A DNA stretch of 64,000 bases from Paenibacillus sp. FSL R5-0517 (GCF_037974355.1 NZ_CP150235.1:2852001-2916000), one strand, 5' to 3'. Shown: positions 8,370 to 17,913, counted from the first letter of the stretch. The notes: generated from the sequence alone by a model not told the origin. Translations and numbers: made by a program.

Positions 8370-10088
8370 ATGACACAACGAATGGTAGAGAAGATGTCAA
8401 AAGAACAGCAGTATCTAGTGAATCAGTCCATGTTGATGATGGATAGCTTCTATGACAAGGAAATGGATCTGCTTCGCAGTTTCGAAGAAGAGGATTCATC
8501 GCAACACAGCACACGAGCCAGTGCGCATTATGCGCTAGGGTTGTTGATTCGAAATGAACCTGGTGATGTGGAACGCGCGATACGAGTGTTCCACAAGGTG
8601 CTCGATGTTCAATATGACGCTCCGGATGAGATCTATCACGGAACCTTCGCGACCCGACCTAATGATGTGCATCCACCAGCGGGTCACTATGCTTGGAAAT
8701 CTTTTGCGCCAGGCACGGCCTATTTCCTGGAACGCACCTTTGAGAAGGTGTCTGCGCAGTTTATCCATAAACTACGGGAAGATGGCTCTCTACTCACAGA
8801 GACGGCAGATCCCAAACAACTGAAACGTCTGTTTCATTCGGCAGTAAATCAGGTACTGCCACCGGTCTGGATCAGTTATGATCCCAATTGGCGCGAGTTT
8901 ATCGCTTGTGTCTGTGTGGTCGTAACTGCCGAATTCTCCGAACTTCTGCCAGATACACTCATGAAACGAATGGATCATGCCATGGAATTGGCTGTTCAAG
9001 GGTCCATAGAACGAAGGTTATCCGACGTAATCCCCATGAACACCAATATTGAGTTAATGCATATTTTCATCACCCACTACTACGGCCATCGCTTGAACCG
9101 AACAGAATGGATTCAGCATTCGGATGAACAGGCAGAGGGATTCATGAAGGAGTTTGAGCAGTTCGACGGTACATTCGCTGAATTCAATACGACAACGTAT
9201 TACGGGGTGGATCTGTCCGTGCTTGGCATGTATCGAAAGTATGGACTCACTCAACGTTTAGTTGAAATTGGACACCGGATTGAACACGGGCTGTGGAATA
9301 ACATTGCGCTATATTACAATGCGAACCTGGAGAATCTCTCCGGCCCATTCTCTCGGGCGTACGACATGGAGATGCGAGAGCATAGTTCGATCGGTGTATT
9401 TATCTATCTTTTGCTCGGTGAAGGCTATGAATATCTGGCAGGAATCAACTGTGAGTCAGGTCATGATCCACTGATTGCGCTCCTTGGGGTGGATGTGCCC
9501 GCGGAAGCCGTGCCTTATTTCAAGGCTCATCAAGCGGATCGGCTTGTGCAGAAACAGTTCATGGAACTGTGTGAGCGCAATGATCCAACGTCCAATCGGA
9601 ATCTATGTACGGCCAAAGCATGGATTGGTGAGGACCGGATGATCGGAGCCATGTCGGGAAGTGTGAATACCAACGGCCAGATGCATCCCGCCACAATTCA
9701 CTGGCAGACCGAGACGGGGGAACGTTATTATCTTCGCTTAATTCGCCGTGAGGTAGGCGAGGGGTGGAACAGTCATCTGCGCGGAGTGACGTTTGATGCG
9801 GATCTCACGCCAGATTCGTTAACCATTGATGTGGAATTGGATACGGAGGAAGAGATCGACGTTTATTTTGAAATCAGAGGGCCTTCCCTTCGTCAGCAGG
9901 ATATTACGCCAGCCTTATGGCAGTTCCCTGGACTTACGTGTACCGTGAAGACTGAGGCGCCTGAACCATCCGTGTTAATGTACGTGAATCATGCGGAGAT
10001 CATCTATCGTTATGTGCCTGGGAAGACTGTGAATAAGATGAGATTTGAATTGACCCTGCGTGAAGACAATGGACAGAGGAATGAATAG
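8370..10088 (+). CDS. uncharacterised protein, possibly alpha/alpha-barrel, sugar locus
   Basis: A 572-residue soluble protein without signal peptide. It is rich in amphipathic helices and aromatic/acidic patches (SAHYALGLL near residue 50, EFNTTTYYGVDLSVLGMYRKYG near 270, NLENLSGPFSRAY near 320), which recalls the repeated helix pairs of (alpha/alpha)6-barrel glycosidases and lyases. The last 130 residues look beta-rich (LTIDVELDTEEEIDVYFEIRG), like a trailing sandwich domain. I do not recognise a named family. The ATG at 8370 follows CGGGAGG by eight bases. It is in line with the LplABC-like importer and followed by a sugar isomerase, so intracellular processing of the imported sugar is a reasonable inference. 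Confidence 0.7.
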   Translation: MTQRMVEKMSKEQQYLVNQSMLMMDSFYDKEMDLLRSFEEEDSSQHSTRASAHYALGLLIRNEPGDVERAIRVFHKVLDVQYDAPDEIYHGTFATRPNDVHPPAGHYAWKSFAPGTAYFLERTFEKVSAQFIHKLREDGSLLTETADPKQLKRLFHSAVNQVLPPVWISYDPNWREFIACVCVVVTAEFSELLPDTLMKRMDHAMELAVQGSIERRLSDVIPMNTNIELMHIFITHYYGHRLNRTEWIQHSDEQAEGFMKEFEQFDGTFAEFNTTTYYGVDLSVLGMYRKYGLTQRLVEIGHRIEHGLWNNIALYYNANLENLSGPFSRAYDMEMREHSSIGVFIYLLLGEGYEYLAGINCESGHDPLIALLGVDVPAEAVPYFKAHQADRLVQKQFMELCERNDPTSNRNLCTAKAWIGEDRMIGAMSGSVNTNGQMHPATIHWQTETGERYYLRLIRREVGEGWNSHLRGVTFDADLTPDSLTIDVELDTEEEIDVYFEIRGPSLRQQDITPALWQFPGLTCTVKTEAPEPSVLMYVNHAEIIYRYVPGKTVNKMRFELTLREDNGQRNE

Positions 10089-10143
10089 ATAGAGATCAAT
10101 GGAATATGAATAGGCGATAGAATGAGAGGCAGGAGGAATAATC

Positions 10144-11109
10144 ATGTACACGGACAAGCAGGAATATTCGTTTTCAACATGTTGGAACATCAAACGTCAT
10201 ACGACCGGACAAGGCATGATTGAAGAGATCAAATCTCTTGGATTCAGACAGGTTGAACTGAACTACAACGTCACGGAAGAGATGCTGAAGACGATAGAGC
10301 CGATGATTGAACGAGGAGACATCGGTGTATCCAGTGTGCATAACACATTTCCGCATGTGGCTGATCCAGATTATGGGACGGATTCCGTCCTGCTCGGATT
10401 TGATGACGAGCCGCGCCGCAAACGAGCGATTGAACTGTTACTTCGCTCTGCCGAGTATGCACATCGTTATGGCGCCAAGGCTGTTGTTGTGCATCCGGGT
10501 GAGGTGCCGTTTGAATACAATATAGATGAAGTATTGAAAAAGATATACCACGATCAAGGGCCGGACTCCCCGGCATATCAATCTTTATGGCAAGAGATGC
10601 TGGAAAAGCGGGAAGATGGCAGCGCACATTACCTGAGCCGGATTCAGGAGAGTCTGGAAGAGGTATGTGACTTGTCGGAGCAGCGGGGGTATGGAGTGAA
10701 TTTTGGTATTGAGACCCGTTCACGCTGTTATCAGATGCCGACTTTGCACGAAGCGGGAACGATTATTGGACGCATGAAGGGCGCGCCGCTTGGTCTATGG
10801 TACGATATTGGTCACGGCATGATGATGGATCGAATGGGACTGTACGATAATGTACGTGAGGCTAACGCGTTGATTGATCACGTGGTTGGCGTGCATATTC
10901 ATGAAACCGTAGGGTTGGCAGATCATTGGTGTCCGTACATTCATAGTAAAGACATGACTTTCTTTGATTCATTTTTGGATATTATCGACCGTTCACCAGT
11001 GAAAGTATATGAGCTGAAGGCGGCTTGTACACCGGAAGAGATTGATGAAAGTCATGGAATGATTACGTCTCGCATTGCTGAACGTCATGCGGCGCGTCAG
11101 CGAGGATAG
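10144..11109 (+). CDS. sugar phosphate isomerase/epimerase (xylose-isomerase-like TIM barrel)
   Basis: A 321-residue soluble TIM-barrel protein of the AP-endonuclease-2/xylose-isomerase-like superfamily. Likely metal-site segments are visible in order: VVVHPGEVPF, NFGIETRS, WYDIGHGM, GVHIHETV and YELKA, offering the Glu, Asp and His ligands typical of these enzymes. The start has AGGAGG a few bases upstream. It is the last gene of the sugar-uptake block and is followed by a terminator. Members catalyse isomerisation or epimerisation, sometimes dehydration, of sugars or inositols; the specific reaction is not evident. Confidence 0.85.
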   Translation: MYTDKQEYSFSTCWNIKRHTTGQGMIEEIKSLGFRQVELNYNVTEEMLKTIEPMIERGDIGVSSVHNTFPHVADPDYGTDSVLLGFDDEPRRKRAIELLLRSAEYAHRYGAKAVVVHPGEVPFEYNIDEVLKKIYHDQGPDSPAYQSLWQEMLEKREDGSAHYLSRIQESLEEVCDLSEQRGYGVNFGIETRSRCYQMPTLHEAGTIIGRMKGAPLGLWYDIGHGMMMDRMGLYDNVREANALIDHVVGVHIHETVGLADHWCPYIHSKDMTFFDSFLDIIDRSPVKVYELKAACTPEEIDESHGMITSRIAERHAARQRG

Positions 11110-11160
11110 GGAGCACACGCATCAAGCATGAATGCTCTTATAGGAAAGTAATTAACAAAT

Positions 11161-11220
11161 AGAGCGGTTAAGAACCAACCTCAGGTTGCATTACAGGGGT
11201 GTTCTGCCGCTCTTTTGTTG
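11161..11220 (+). terminator. terminator of the sugar-uptake block
   Basis: AGAGCGG and GAAC at 11161-11174 pair with GTTC and CCGCTCT at 11201-11212, followed by TTTTG. An inner hairpin AACCTCAGGTT sits in the loop. It lies between the convergent isomerase and response-regulator genes. Confidence 0.75.
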
Positions 11221-11242
11221 TTCTTTTAAAGTGGTGAATGTT

Positions 11243-11878
11243 TTAGCGTTTCTCAGGGAGTGTTACGTCACCGAGAATACCTCCCTGATAGCCTTTGACA
11301 ACTGCCCCGATTCTGGATTTAACACCAAATTTCTGTGTAATAGAGGTGATATGATACTCCACTGTACGTTGGCTGATCGCCATATCTTGTGCAATTTCCT
11401 TATTGGTCATCTCCAGTGCAATACGGTTAAGCACTTCGCGTTCTGTTGCAGTGAGTGATTCCTCCAGATTAGAGGATAACATGGTCTCTGGAACAAGCAC
11501 ATGACCCAACATACTTTGGTGAATGGCGTTGATAATCTGTCCATATGTTGCTTGTTTCGACAAGTAGGCATGGACGCCCAGATCATAAGCCTTCAACTGG
11601 AATTCGTGATAGTTGTACCCGGAAAGCAATATAATTTTGACGGATAACCCATATTGATCTTTCAATCTTCGCACAACCTCAAAACCATCAAGCTGGGGCA
11701 TGCGGATATCCATGACAACAACATCTGGTCGCAACGTCTCTACTTCGGACAAGAAAAGCAAAGGATCGCTGAAAGTCTTCAGTACCTTTATGCCTGGTTC
11801 GCGGGTTAAGCGGTTGTTGAGACCTTCCATGACCAGGGGGTGATCATCAAGCAGGACGACTGTAATAGGTTCGCTCAT
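11243..11878 (-). CDS. NarL/LuxR-type response regulator, ComA-like
   Basis: A 211-residue response regulator. The receiver domain (about 5-120) has the acidic pair LLDD near the start, the phospho-acceptor Asp in VVVMDIRMP (about 55) and the conserved Lys in YLSKQ (about 106). A C-terminal LuxR helix-turn-helix (about 145-205) contains LTATEREVLNRIA and NKEIAQDMAISQRTVEYHI. Length and architecture match B. subtilis ComA (214 residues). Its start overlaps the stop of the kinase gene upstream by four bases (ATGA), so the two are translationally coupled. Its targets are not evident from the window. Confidence 0.92.
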   Translation of the reverse strand: MSEPITVVLLDDHPLVMEGLNNRLTREPGIKVLKTFSDPLLFLSEVETLRPDVVVMDIRMPQLDGFEVVRRLKDQYGLSVKIILLSGYNYHEFQLKAYDLGVHAYLSKQATYGQIINAIHQSMLGHVLVPETMLSSNLEESLTATEREVLNRIALEMTNKEIAQDMAISQRTVEYHITSITQKFGVKSRIGAVVKGYQGGILGDVTLPEKR

Positions 11879-14256
11879 TGTTCAATAGCTCCTTTGGTTA
11901 AAGGCAAACGAATGTTGATTGAGGTTCCTTTGCCAAGGATGGAATGTATAGTGAATTCACCACCGAGGTGCTGAATGCTGCTTTGTATGGAGATCAAACC
12001 GAAGTGCCCAGTTTCAGTGTCGAATGTGGTATGAACATTAAATCCCAAGCCGTCATCCTTTACTTGTAGAATCAAATCATGATCCTTCGTATGTACCTGA
12101 ATGGAGCAAAACGATGCCTGTGCGTGCTTCATCACATTCATAATAAGTTCACGGATCGTCCGAAAGACGGTGGACTTCAGAGGTTCTTGCTTCAACTCTT
12201 CAGCGAGGGCGTTGTAACTCAGCTCCATCCTGATGCCACTTTGCATTTGAAGTGTACGGATGAGCCATTGCAACGCTTCTTCCAGTTCGCTCCGATCCAT
12301 AATATGAGGGTAGAGATCATCACACAGTTGGCGAATATCTTTCTGTGAAGCATATAGGCACTCCAGCCAAACAGCCGTTTGATCAGCATTGGTTTCTCCG
12401 GTATTATGAAATTCCTCCAGATCACGAGACAGGAAGATTAGGTTTTGAAGCAGTTGATCATGAAGGAAATAAGAGGTTTTCATACGCTCTGCCTGCTGTG
12501 CTTCCATCATAATATGATTGAACTTCCGATGACGGCTTATCTGGTGTTCATGAAGAGCTGTCTGATCTACATGGTGTTCATATCGCTTCTGCAGATCGGA
12601 TAAGAGTCTGCCATTGACGAGCATCCGAATCGCTTCCAGTCTGCCTTTATCAATGATATCCTGCTCTTCTGCTGAGAAAAGGGTTCGATTTTCTTTGTGA
12701 CCAATGCCCAGAAATCCTAACATCTCCGTCGCTGGTTCACCTGACAGCTCCCAAATCTGTGCCAAATCATACTTCTGTCGTAACACTTCAATATCCAATG
12801 CCTCGTTATCGATATTCTGTATGGAAGCAAAAACCCCTGTACCTTCCTGAGAATATCTGTGCTTATCATCAATCCATATCACAATTACGCCTTCAATATC
12901 CAGCATCTTGTGGAACATCTCGGCAAACACGTGGATCATGTCTCGCATGTTTTGCTGCTCAGCCATTCGCACAGTCAATCGCAGTTGCTGGTGTTCCAGC
13001 CAGTCCTTATTGAGTTTGTTTTTCTTACGTGAGCGGGTGAGCGTGTACTGATACACCCAAGTGATCAGCATAAACGAGACGAACAGCCAGCTGATATGAA
13101 TTAATGTTTCCAGGTGAGAAGCAGTCAGAAATAGTAAAAATAAGATCAGCATATATAGTCCATGAATCATCAATCTTGGCATAACCAGTTTGAAATCAAG
13201 CATACTCCGTTGTACAAGTACATAAGTGAACATCCATGATAAAGGCAGGAATCCAATTAATGTGTACTCTACAGGAAGTAAAGGTTCACCTTGAAGCAGG
13301 GTTGGAATGGCAAAGCAGATGATAAAGGGAATCAAACTAATAATAATTCCCGTTAACATGAGCAATAGCTGGTTCTGTTCCTTGCGATTGTAGCTTTTAC
13401 GATTAACCCATGTCATCCAGATTAAGATCAGAAGGGTTCCGCAAAGAATAAAGTTAAGCAGATTGGTTGGACCAGACGGTGCAACAGGGGTGCTAACGAT
13501 GCTAATGCCTGGATTGAACTGAACATCGGTCATCATCCACTGCTTGATGTATAGAAATACTAGGCATGTAGAATAAGCAATCGCAATTCCTCTGCTGATG
13601 ATTAATAACCACCGGAAACGATGCAGACGGGTGCGAAATACAAAAGACACATAAAATGCGGTTAGACAGTAAGGTAACCATGCCGCACAAAAGGCGAGAA
13701 TATAATTAGATATAGGCAACTGGGAAGTATATATCGTCAGTATACATAAGGCCATGGACAGGTTAAGCAGGTAGAACAGACGCATCACTCGTGAACCGGG
13801 TTGGTTAAACAAAGCGTAGCTTCCGGTCAACAACAGCAATAATTCTACAGTGGATGAGAAGCCGATGTTGAACCATTCACGTAATCCAGGCTTCATTGTA
13901 TGTTCGACTGCCTGACCGCGAGAATTCTCAATACCAATGGTGTAGGCTTCAGTCACTAAGAATTCACCTTTTTGATGGAGTAATCGGACTGCTCCTTTGG
14001 ATTCCAACGAGATAACAGTGTCACTCGATCTAATCCCGGATGTATATGCTAAACCTTGCGGATCTACATCATGTACTGCCCAGGAATTAGAGGCATTTGG
14101 TGTTAACGAAAGACCGATATAAGGATTTAAAAATGAAGAGATATGGATATACGTGGCTGTCAGTATAAAGCACAACATCGTGACAAACCAAACAGAACCA
14201 AATTTATATGTGGTGACTCTATGCAATGAATTTCTTAATCCCATGCGAGTAATCAT
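11875..14256 (-). CDS. sensor histidine kinase with PDZ-like loop, ComP-like
   Basis: A 793-residue kinase. After one N-terminal membrane segment (about 18-42) comes an external PDZ-like region (VDPQGLAYTSGIRSSDTVISL, about 65-85), then roughly seven further membrane segments, a GAF-like stretch, a HisKA_3 dimerisation helix with phospho-acceptor His in TSYFLHDQLLQNL (about residue 590) and a HATPase with DDGLGFNVH. This order is that of B. subtilis ComP, the ComX pheromone receptor. No comQ/comX-like gene lies beside it. Only about 35 bases separate its start from the upstream gene's terminator, and the ribosome-binding site is weak. Confidence 0.88.
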   Translation of the reverse strand: MITRMGLRNSLHRVTTYKFGSVWFVTMLCFILTATYIHISSFLNPYIGLSLTPNASNSWAVHDVDPQGLAYTSGIRSSDTVISLESKGAVRLLHQKGEFLVTEAYTIGIENSRGQAVEHTMKPGLREWFNIGFSSTVELLLLLTGSYALFNQPGSRVMRLFYLLNLSMALCILTIYTSQLPISNYILAFCAAWLPYCLTAFYVSFVFRTRLHRFRWLLIISRGIAIAYSTCLVFLYIKQWMMTDVQFNPGISIVSTPVAPSGPTNLLNFILCGTLLILIWMTWVNRKSYNRKEQNQLLLMLTGIIISLIPFIICFAIPTLLQGEPLLPVEYTLIGFLPLSWMFTYVLVQRSMLDFKLVMPRLMIHGLYMLILFLLFLTASHLETLIHISWLFVSFMLITWVYQYTLTRSRKKNKLNKDWLEHQQLRLTVRMAEQQNMRDMIHVFAEMFHKMLDIEGVIVIWIDDKHRYSQEGTGVFASIQNIDNEALDIEVLRQKYDLAQIWELSGEPATEMLGFLGIGHKENRTLFSAEEQDIIDKGRLEAIRMLVNGRLLSDLQKRYEHHVDQTALHEHQISRHRKFNHIMMEAQQAERMKTSYFLHDQLLQNLIFLSRDLEEFHNTGETNADQTAVWLECLYASQKDIRQLCDDLYPHIMDRSELEEALQWLIRTLQMQSGIRMELSYNALAEELKQEPLKSTVFRTIRELIMNVMKHAQASFCSIQVHTKDHDLILQVKDDGLGFNVHTTFDTETGHFGLISIQSSIQHLGGEFTIHSILGKGTSINIRLPLTKGAIEQ

Positions 14257-14289
14257 CCGTTCTTATGATGTGTATCATTGGTATATGAT

Positions 14290-14328
14290 GTAAAAAAGCA
14301 AGCCATGAAGCAATGTCATGGCTTGCCG
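14290..14328 (-). terminator. terminator of the serine hydrolase-SLH gene
   Basis: Read on the minus strand, GCAAGCCATGA pairs with TCATGGCTTGC across a short loop and runs into TTTTTT. It ends the gene at 14343-16388 and lies just ahead of the ComP-like gene. Confidence 0.85.
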
Positions 14329-14342
14329 TGCATCACTCTATG

Positions 14343-16388
14343 TTAATGTAGCAGAGTGCCTAACATTTTGTACATCAAAACTGATGATTCCTGTCTGAGC
14401 ATAGGCTGCTTCGATCTATAATCCACAGCACCGCTGCTGGATATGGATACTTCCGGACCGTAGAGACCTAAAGCGACTACAAATTGAACACCTTCTTTAG
14501 CCCAACGATCCTGTGAACCGGCAAGATTGGCAGTTACGGCAGGTGCACCAAGTAGTTGTTGAGCCGTTCTCGAAATAATCACCGCGGCCTCTTGCCTTGT
14601 GATAGCTTGGTCAGGATGGAACAATCCACGGGTATTTCCTTGCACAATACCCAGTTCAAGGGCGGTTTGAATGTAGGCGGCATAGGGACTTGATTGGGCG
14701 TCTTTAAATTTTGGTGATTGAGTCGAAATCGACATCCCGCTTATGCCTACGACCTGTGTTACAAACTCTCCACGACTTACAGGCTTCTCTGGTTCAAATC
14801 GGGATTGATCCTGTGGATACAGGCCAATCTGTGTTAAGCGATAGATGTACGGAGCATAAGGATGGTTTTCTGGCACATCTTCATAAGGATTGGCTTCAGG
14901 CAATTTTTCGGACCAGCTGTCTGACTTGTTGTAATAGAAATAAGTGATTTCACCTGACTGATTTTTTTTGAAACCAGCGAGCTTACCGTCCTCATCCATG
15001 AACAGCATGTCCTTAACGGGGGTTAAGGTGTGCGTGCCATAAGCATCAACAACCTGGAGCCCTGTCTCTGTTGCTGAAATATCATACAACCATGCGGGCA
15101 AGCGGATATCCCGATACAGTCCCTCGTAGGTAAGGAGTAAAGACTCGGGTACGCTATAATCGGCATAATGTGTCTCGTTGTTTGGATAAAAATGATCCAT
15201 AAATGCGTGGAAAAGCGTTTCTCGCAGATCAGGTCCATCACTGTTGGAGACGATAAATAGTCCAGTCTTCTCGTTAGGCAACAGCCACATATTGGAGTGG
15301 AAGCCCGCTAGATCGCCTGCTTTACTCACGACTTTCCGTCCATGATTATACTGCGAATAGGTGGATTCGAATCCATATCCTGTACCGGGGATATCAGGGT
15401 GTATGGAGACATCCAACGTTTGCATGTCCTGGACGGAAGAAGGATCGAGTATACGTTCGCCTTGGTAGGAACCTTGATTGAGTTGGGCGAGCATAAAATG
15501 AGCCATATCCCGTCCGGTTGTTATTAATCCGCCTTCAGGTGAACTGTCGGGTACATTGGGATACTGCGAAAGTTCCTCTCCTTTAGCGCCATAAGGAGTC
15601 GCGAGTTTACTGAGCGAGTCTTTGCTTAGTGTAAAATGGCTATCTGACATACTGAGTGGCTGGAAAATATGCTGTTGTACATAAGTCTCAAACGGAAGTT
15701 TGGACTGTTTCTGAACAATGTAGCCCAAGAGTGCATAGCCGTAGTTGTCGTAACGGAAAACTTCTCCTGGCGTGCGGACAACGGACGGTTGGTGTTCTTT
15801 GATGAATTGCTCAAGCGGATAAGAACTTCCCAGCTCTCTGTCTGTAGCTGCTGCATCTGTGAAATCAAATCCGCTGGTGTGGGTCATCAGATGTTCCAAT
15901 GTTAATGCTGTTCCGGTATGGTTGGTCAGGTCCAAACCATCTGTGTATGTGCTGATATCCTGATTAAGCTTGACTGGTCCTTGCTCAGCCAATTGCATAA
16001 TGGCCGTTGCTGTCAGGGTTTTCGAGATCGAGGCTACACGAAACAGGGTGGAGTCGGCATCGACAGGAATCTCTTTTTCCACATTGGCATAACCATATCC
16101 TTTATTAAGTACGATCTGTTCATCTTGAACAACGGTGACTACCGCACCTTTCAGAGCAGACTTCATTTCAGGCTGGGCGAAGAATTGATTGATGAACGAT
16201 TCCGTTTCCTGAACGCTTATCTGCGGATGAGGTGTGCTGCTCTCTGCCGATACGCTGGTCATTGTGGTAAAGCTCAGGGATGCAACGAGCATGATGTAGA
16301 CTACAGCGCGCTTCCACTTGTCATTCGATTTGTAGCTCTGTTGTTGATATTGTTGTTGAGTTGGACATGTTGCTACGTGAGATTTCAT
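14343..16388 (-). CDS. beta-lactamase-family serine hydrolase with SLH domains
   Basis: A 681-residue secreted, surface-anchored protein. A basic start and hydrophobic stretch (about 28-47, ending SVSAES) form a signal peptide. The catalytic domain (about 60-390) has the nucleophile motif SISK in FRVASISKTLTA and the class C/DD-peptidase-type YDN in FRYDNYGYALLG. Two clear SLH repeats (about 515-620) and a weaker third bind secondary cell-wall polymer. Substrate could be a D-amino-acid peptide, a beta-lactam or an ester; the fold does not decide. The ATG at 16388 follows AAAGGAG; the frame is open a further 48 codons upstream without such a site. Confidence 0.9.
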   Translation of the reverse strand: MKSHVATCPTQQQYQQQSYKSNDKWKRAVVYIMLVASLSFTTMTSVSAESSTPHPQISVQETESFINQFFAQPEMKSALKGAVVTVVQDEQIVLNKGYGYANVEKEIPVDADSTLFRVASISKTLTATAIMQLAEQGPVKLNQDISTYTDGLDLTNHTGTALTLEHLMTHTSGFDFTDAAATDRELGSSYPLEQFIKEHQPSVVRTPGEVFRYDNYGYALLGYIVQKQSKLPFETYVQQHIFQPLSMSDSHFTLSKDSLSKLATPYGAKGEELSQYPNVPDSSPEGGLITTGRDMAHFMLAQLNQGSYQGERILDPSSVQDMQTLDVSIHPDIPGTGYGFESTYSQYNHGRKVVSKAGDLAGFHSNMWLLPNEKTGLFIVSNSDGPDLRETLFHAFMDHFYPNNETHYADYSVPESLLLTYEGLYRDIRLPAWLYDISATETGLQVVDAYGTHTLTPVKDMLFMDEDGKLAGFKKNQSGEITYFYYNKSDSWSEKLPEANPYEDVPENHPYAPYIYRLTQIGLYPQDQSRFEPEKPVSRGEFVTQVVGISGMSISTQSPKFKDAQSSPYAAYIQTALELGIVQGNTRGLFHPDQAITRQEAAVIISRTAQQLLGAPAVTANLAGSQDRWAKEGVQFVVALGLYGPEVSISSSGAVDYRSKQPMLRQESSVLMYKMLGTLLH

Positions 16389-16597
16389 GAAATTCTCCTT
16401 TGTGTTGTGATCTTTACGCAGTCTTACAACTGAGTAACTTCTATAATCTATCAGTTCGAATGTAATGGCGATTCCGTAGTACGCACTTATTATGGGCAGG
16501 AGTACCGCAAACCTTTTTGCGTGATCCCGCAATCGCAGAGGGTGAATAGTGAGTTGCGAATGATCTTGAACATATGAAAAGATGATCTGGAATATAT

Positions 16598-16657
16598 GAA
16601 AAAGAGGTATCTGTCATGATGGACCCAACGGGGGTCTCGACAAATACCTCTTTTTGT
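16598..16657 (-). terminator. terminator of the P-loop kinase gene
   Basis: AAAGAGGTAT-TGTC pairs with GACA-ATACCTCTTT around an inner GACCC/GGGTC hairpin, with T runs on both strands. It best serves the minus-strand kinase ending at 16722. The rest of 16389-16721 holds the start region of the serine hydrolase gene and no other gene. Confidence 0.8.
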
Positions 16658-16721
16658 TTCTTCTTTTATTTTCCGGGTGAAGCTACATGGTGCAAAGGAA
16701 TTCGGATGTAGATTTTATAAG

Positions 16722-17306
16722 CTACTCGTACATCCGTCGTTCAAGTTCGGTATAGGCAATCGCAGGATCATCACTGGAGTTGTCGATATAAGCGACGGAT
16801 GAAGCAGGGAGGGGCCATGCTACTTCTTTACGGACTAGAGAAGCTGTGAAGGTATCCCAGTTATCAAGTTTCCAGTCATCCAATGGAGATTGTCTCGCTG
16901 TAATCCGCTCGTGATACAACGATTCATTCTCCAGATAAATATAAGCCACCCGCACATCCGTGTCTTCCAGAGAACGCTCAATTCTTGCAAGTTCCTGAGC
17001 AATCCAATCCGGGGTTCCGATTTCTTTGGTAAATGGCCCGACAACGATCGTGTCGATACCCAACTGAACGTTATCCAGAGCTGCGTCCATCGTAATGCGG
17101 TACCCAAGATCACGGCACAGCCGCTTGTATTCAGGCGAATCCCGGTCGGATGGATCGAGTCCCTGAAGGGTCATAATTGCCTCAGCCGCGGGACGAAGCA
17201 GGATATCCATATCGAAGAAAGCCGCTTTATGTTTACGGGAAAGGGCTTTGGCAAGGGTGGTCTTGCCACTTCCGGCCCCGCCGAGAAAGAAAATTAGTTT
17301 GCTCAT
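16722..17306 (-). CDS. P-loop nucleoside/shikimate-kinase-like protein
   Basis: A 194-residue soluble P-loop protein. The Walker A motif GGAGSGKTT lies at about residues 9-17, followed by a DMD strand typical of shikimate/gluconate/adenylate-kinase relatives and an Arg-rich lid region (YHERITARQSPLDDW, about 130-145). It probably phosphorylates a small molecule, but no substrate-specific motif is recognised; annotation in related genomes would often be AAA family ATPase. It stands alone on the minus strand with its own terminator. The ATG at 17306 has GGAGG shortly upstream. Confidence 0.75.
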   Translation of the reverse strand: MSKLIFFLGGAGSGKTTLAKALSRKHKAAFFDMDILLRPAAEAIMTLQGLDPSDRDSPEYKRLCRDLGYRITMDAALDNVQLGIDTIVVGPFTKEIGTPDWIAQELARIERSLEDTDVRVAYIYLENESLYHERITARQSPLDDWKLDNWDTFTASLVRKEVAWPLPASSVAYIDNSSDDPAIAYTELERRMYE

Positions 17307-17577
17307 GAATGTAATGCCTCCTTAATTCTATTGAAAAAAATAGGTTATGTAATTGGATTATACGAATAGATAGATTCATCATTAGAGTTCGTGAATGAAA
17401 GGACTTGTTTATTTTAACATAAATAAAGAAGGTTGATAGCTAGACAGAAAAGGAAGGATAAGGTAATATCATACCTAGTTGTTCTATGCATAGATTTCCG
17501 ATGTATATGATCAGAAGAGATTTAAAAGTGAATTTTTTCGAAATCCAAAATGAATTGATAAGGAAGGAGTGAGCGCA

Positions 17578-17913
17578 TTGCAGGTTAACAAACAAATGAT
17601 TAAAGGTAGTACCGAAACATTAATTCTGACCTTGCTTCAGGAACGACCCTTGTATGGTTATGAATTAATTAAGGAATTACATCGTCAATCCGAGGGTGTG
17701 TTTAATCTGAAAGAGGGCACGTTATATCCTATTTTGCATGCCATGGAGATTGAAGGATGGGTAGAGTCGTACTGGATGGAGGTTGAAGGCCGTAAACGTA
17801 AATATTATTCGATTCGTGACAAGGGCATGGAGGCCTTAGAAAGTAAAAAAGCGGAGTGGAATTTGTTCCGTAGAGCTGTGGATCGGGTGCTTGGGGAAGG
17901 AGGCCTGACATGA
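17578..17913 (+). CDS. PadR-family transcriptional regulator
   Basis: A 111-residue winged-helix regulator. The PadR core is clear: ILTLLQERPLYGYELIKELHR, then VFNLKEGTLYPILHAMEIEGW and the wing GRKRKYYSIRDKG. The TTG at 17578 lies nine bases after AAGGAAGGAG, while the GTG at 17569 abuts it, so TTG is preferred. The stop overlaps the next gene's start by four bases, placing regulator and membrane protein in one operon, the usual arrangement for PadR with a permease-prefix-domain protein. The 270 bases upstream hold no gene that I can see. Confidence 0.9.
   Translation: MQVNKQMIKGSTETLILTLLQERPLYGYELIKELHRQSEGVFNLKEGTLYPILHAMEIEGWVESYWMEVEGRKRKYYSIRDKGMEALESKKAEWNLFRRAVDRVLGEGGLT

Noticed and set aside
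8364..8372. Minimal ORF ATG ACA TGA overlapping the start of the 572-residue protein gene
   Set aside because: The first ATG is only two bases from GGAGG, too close to initiate well; the overlap is probably chance.
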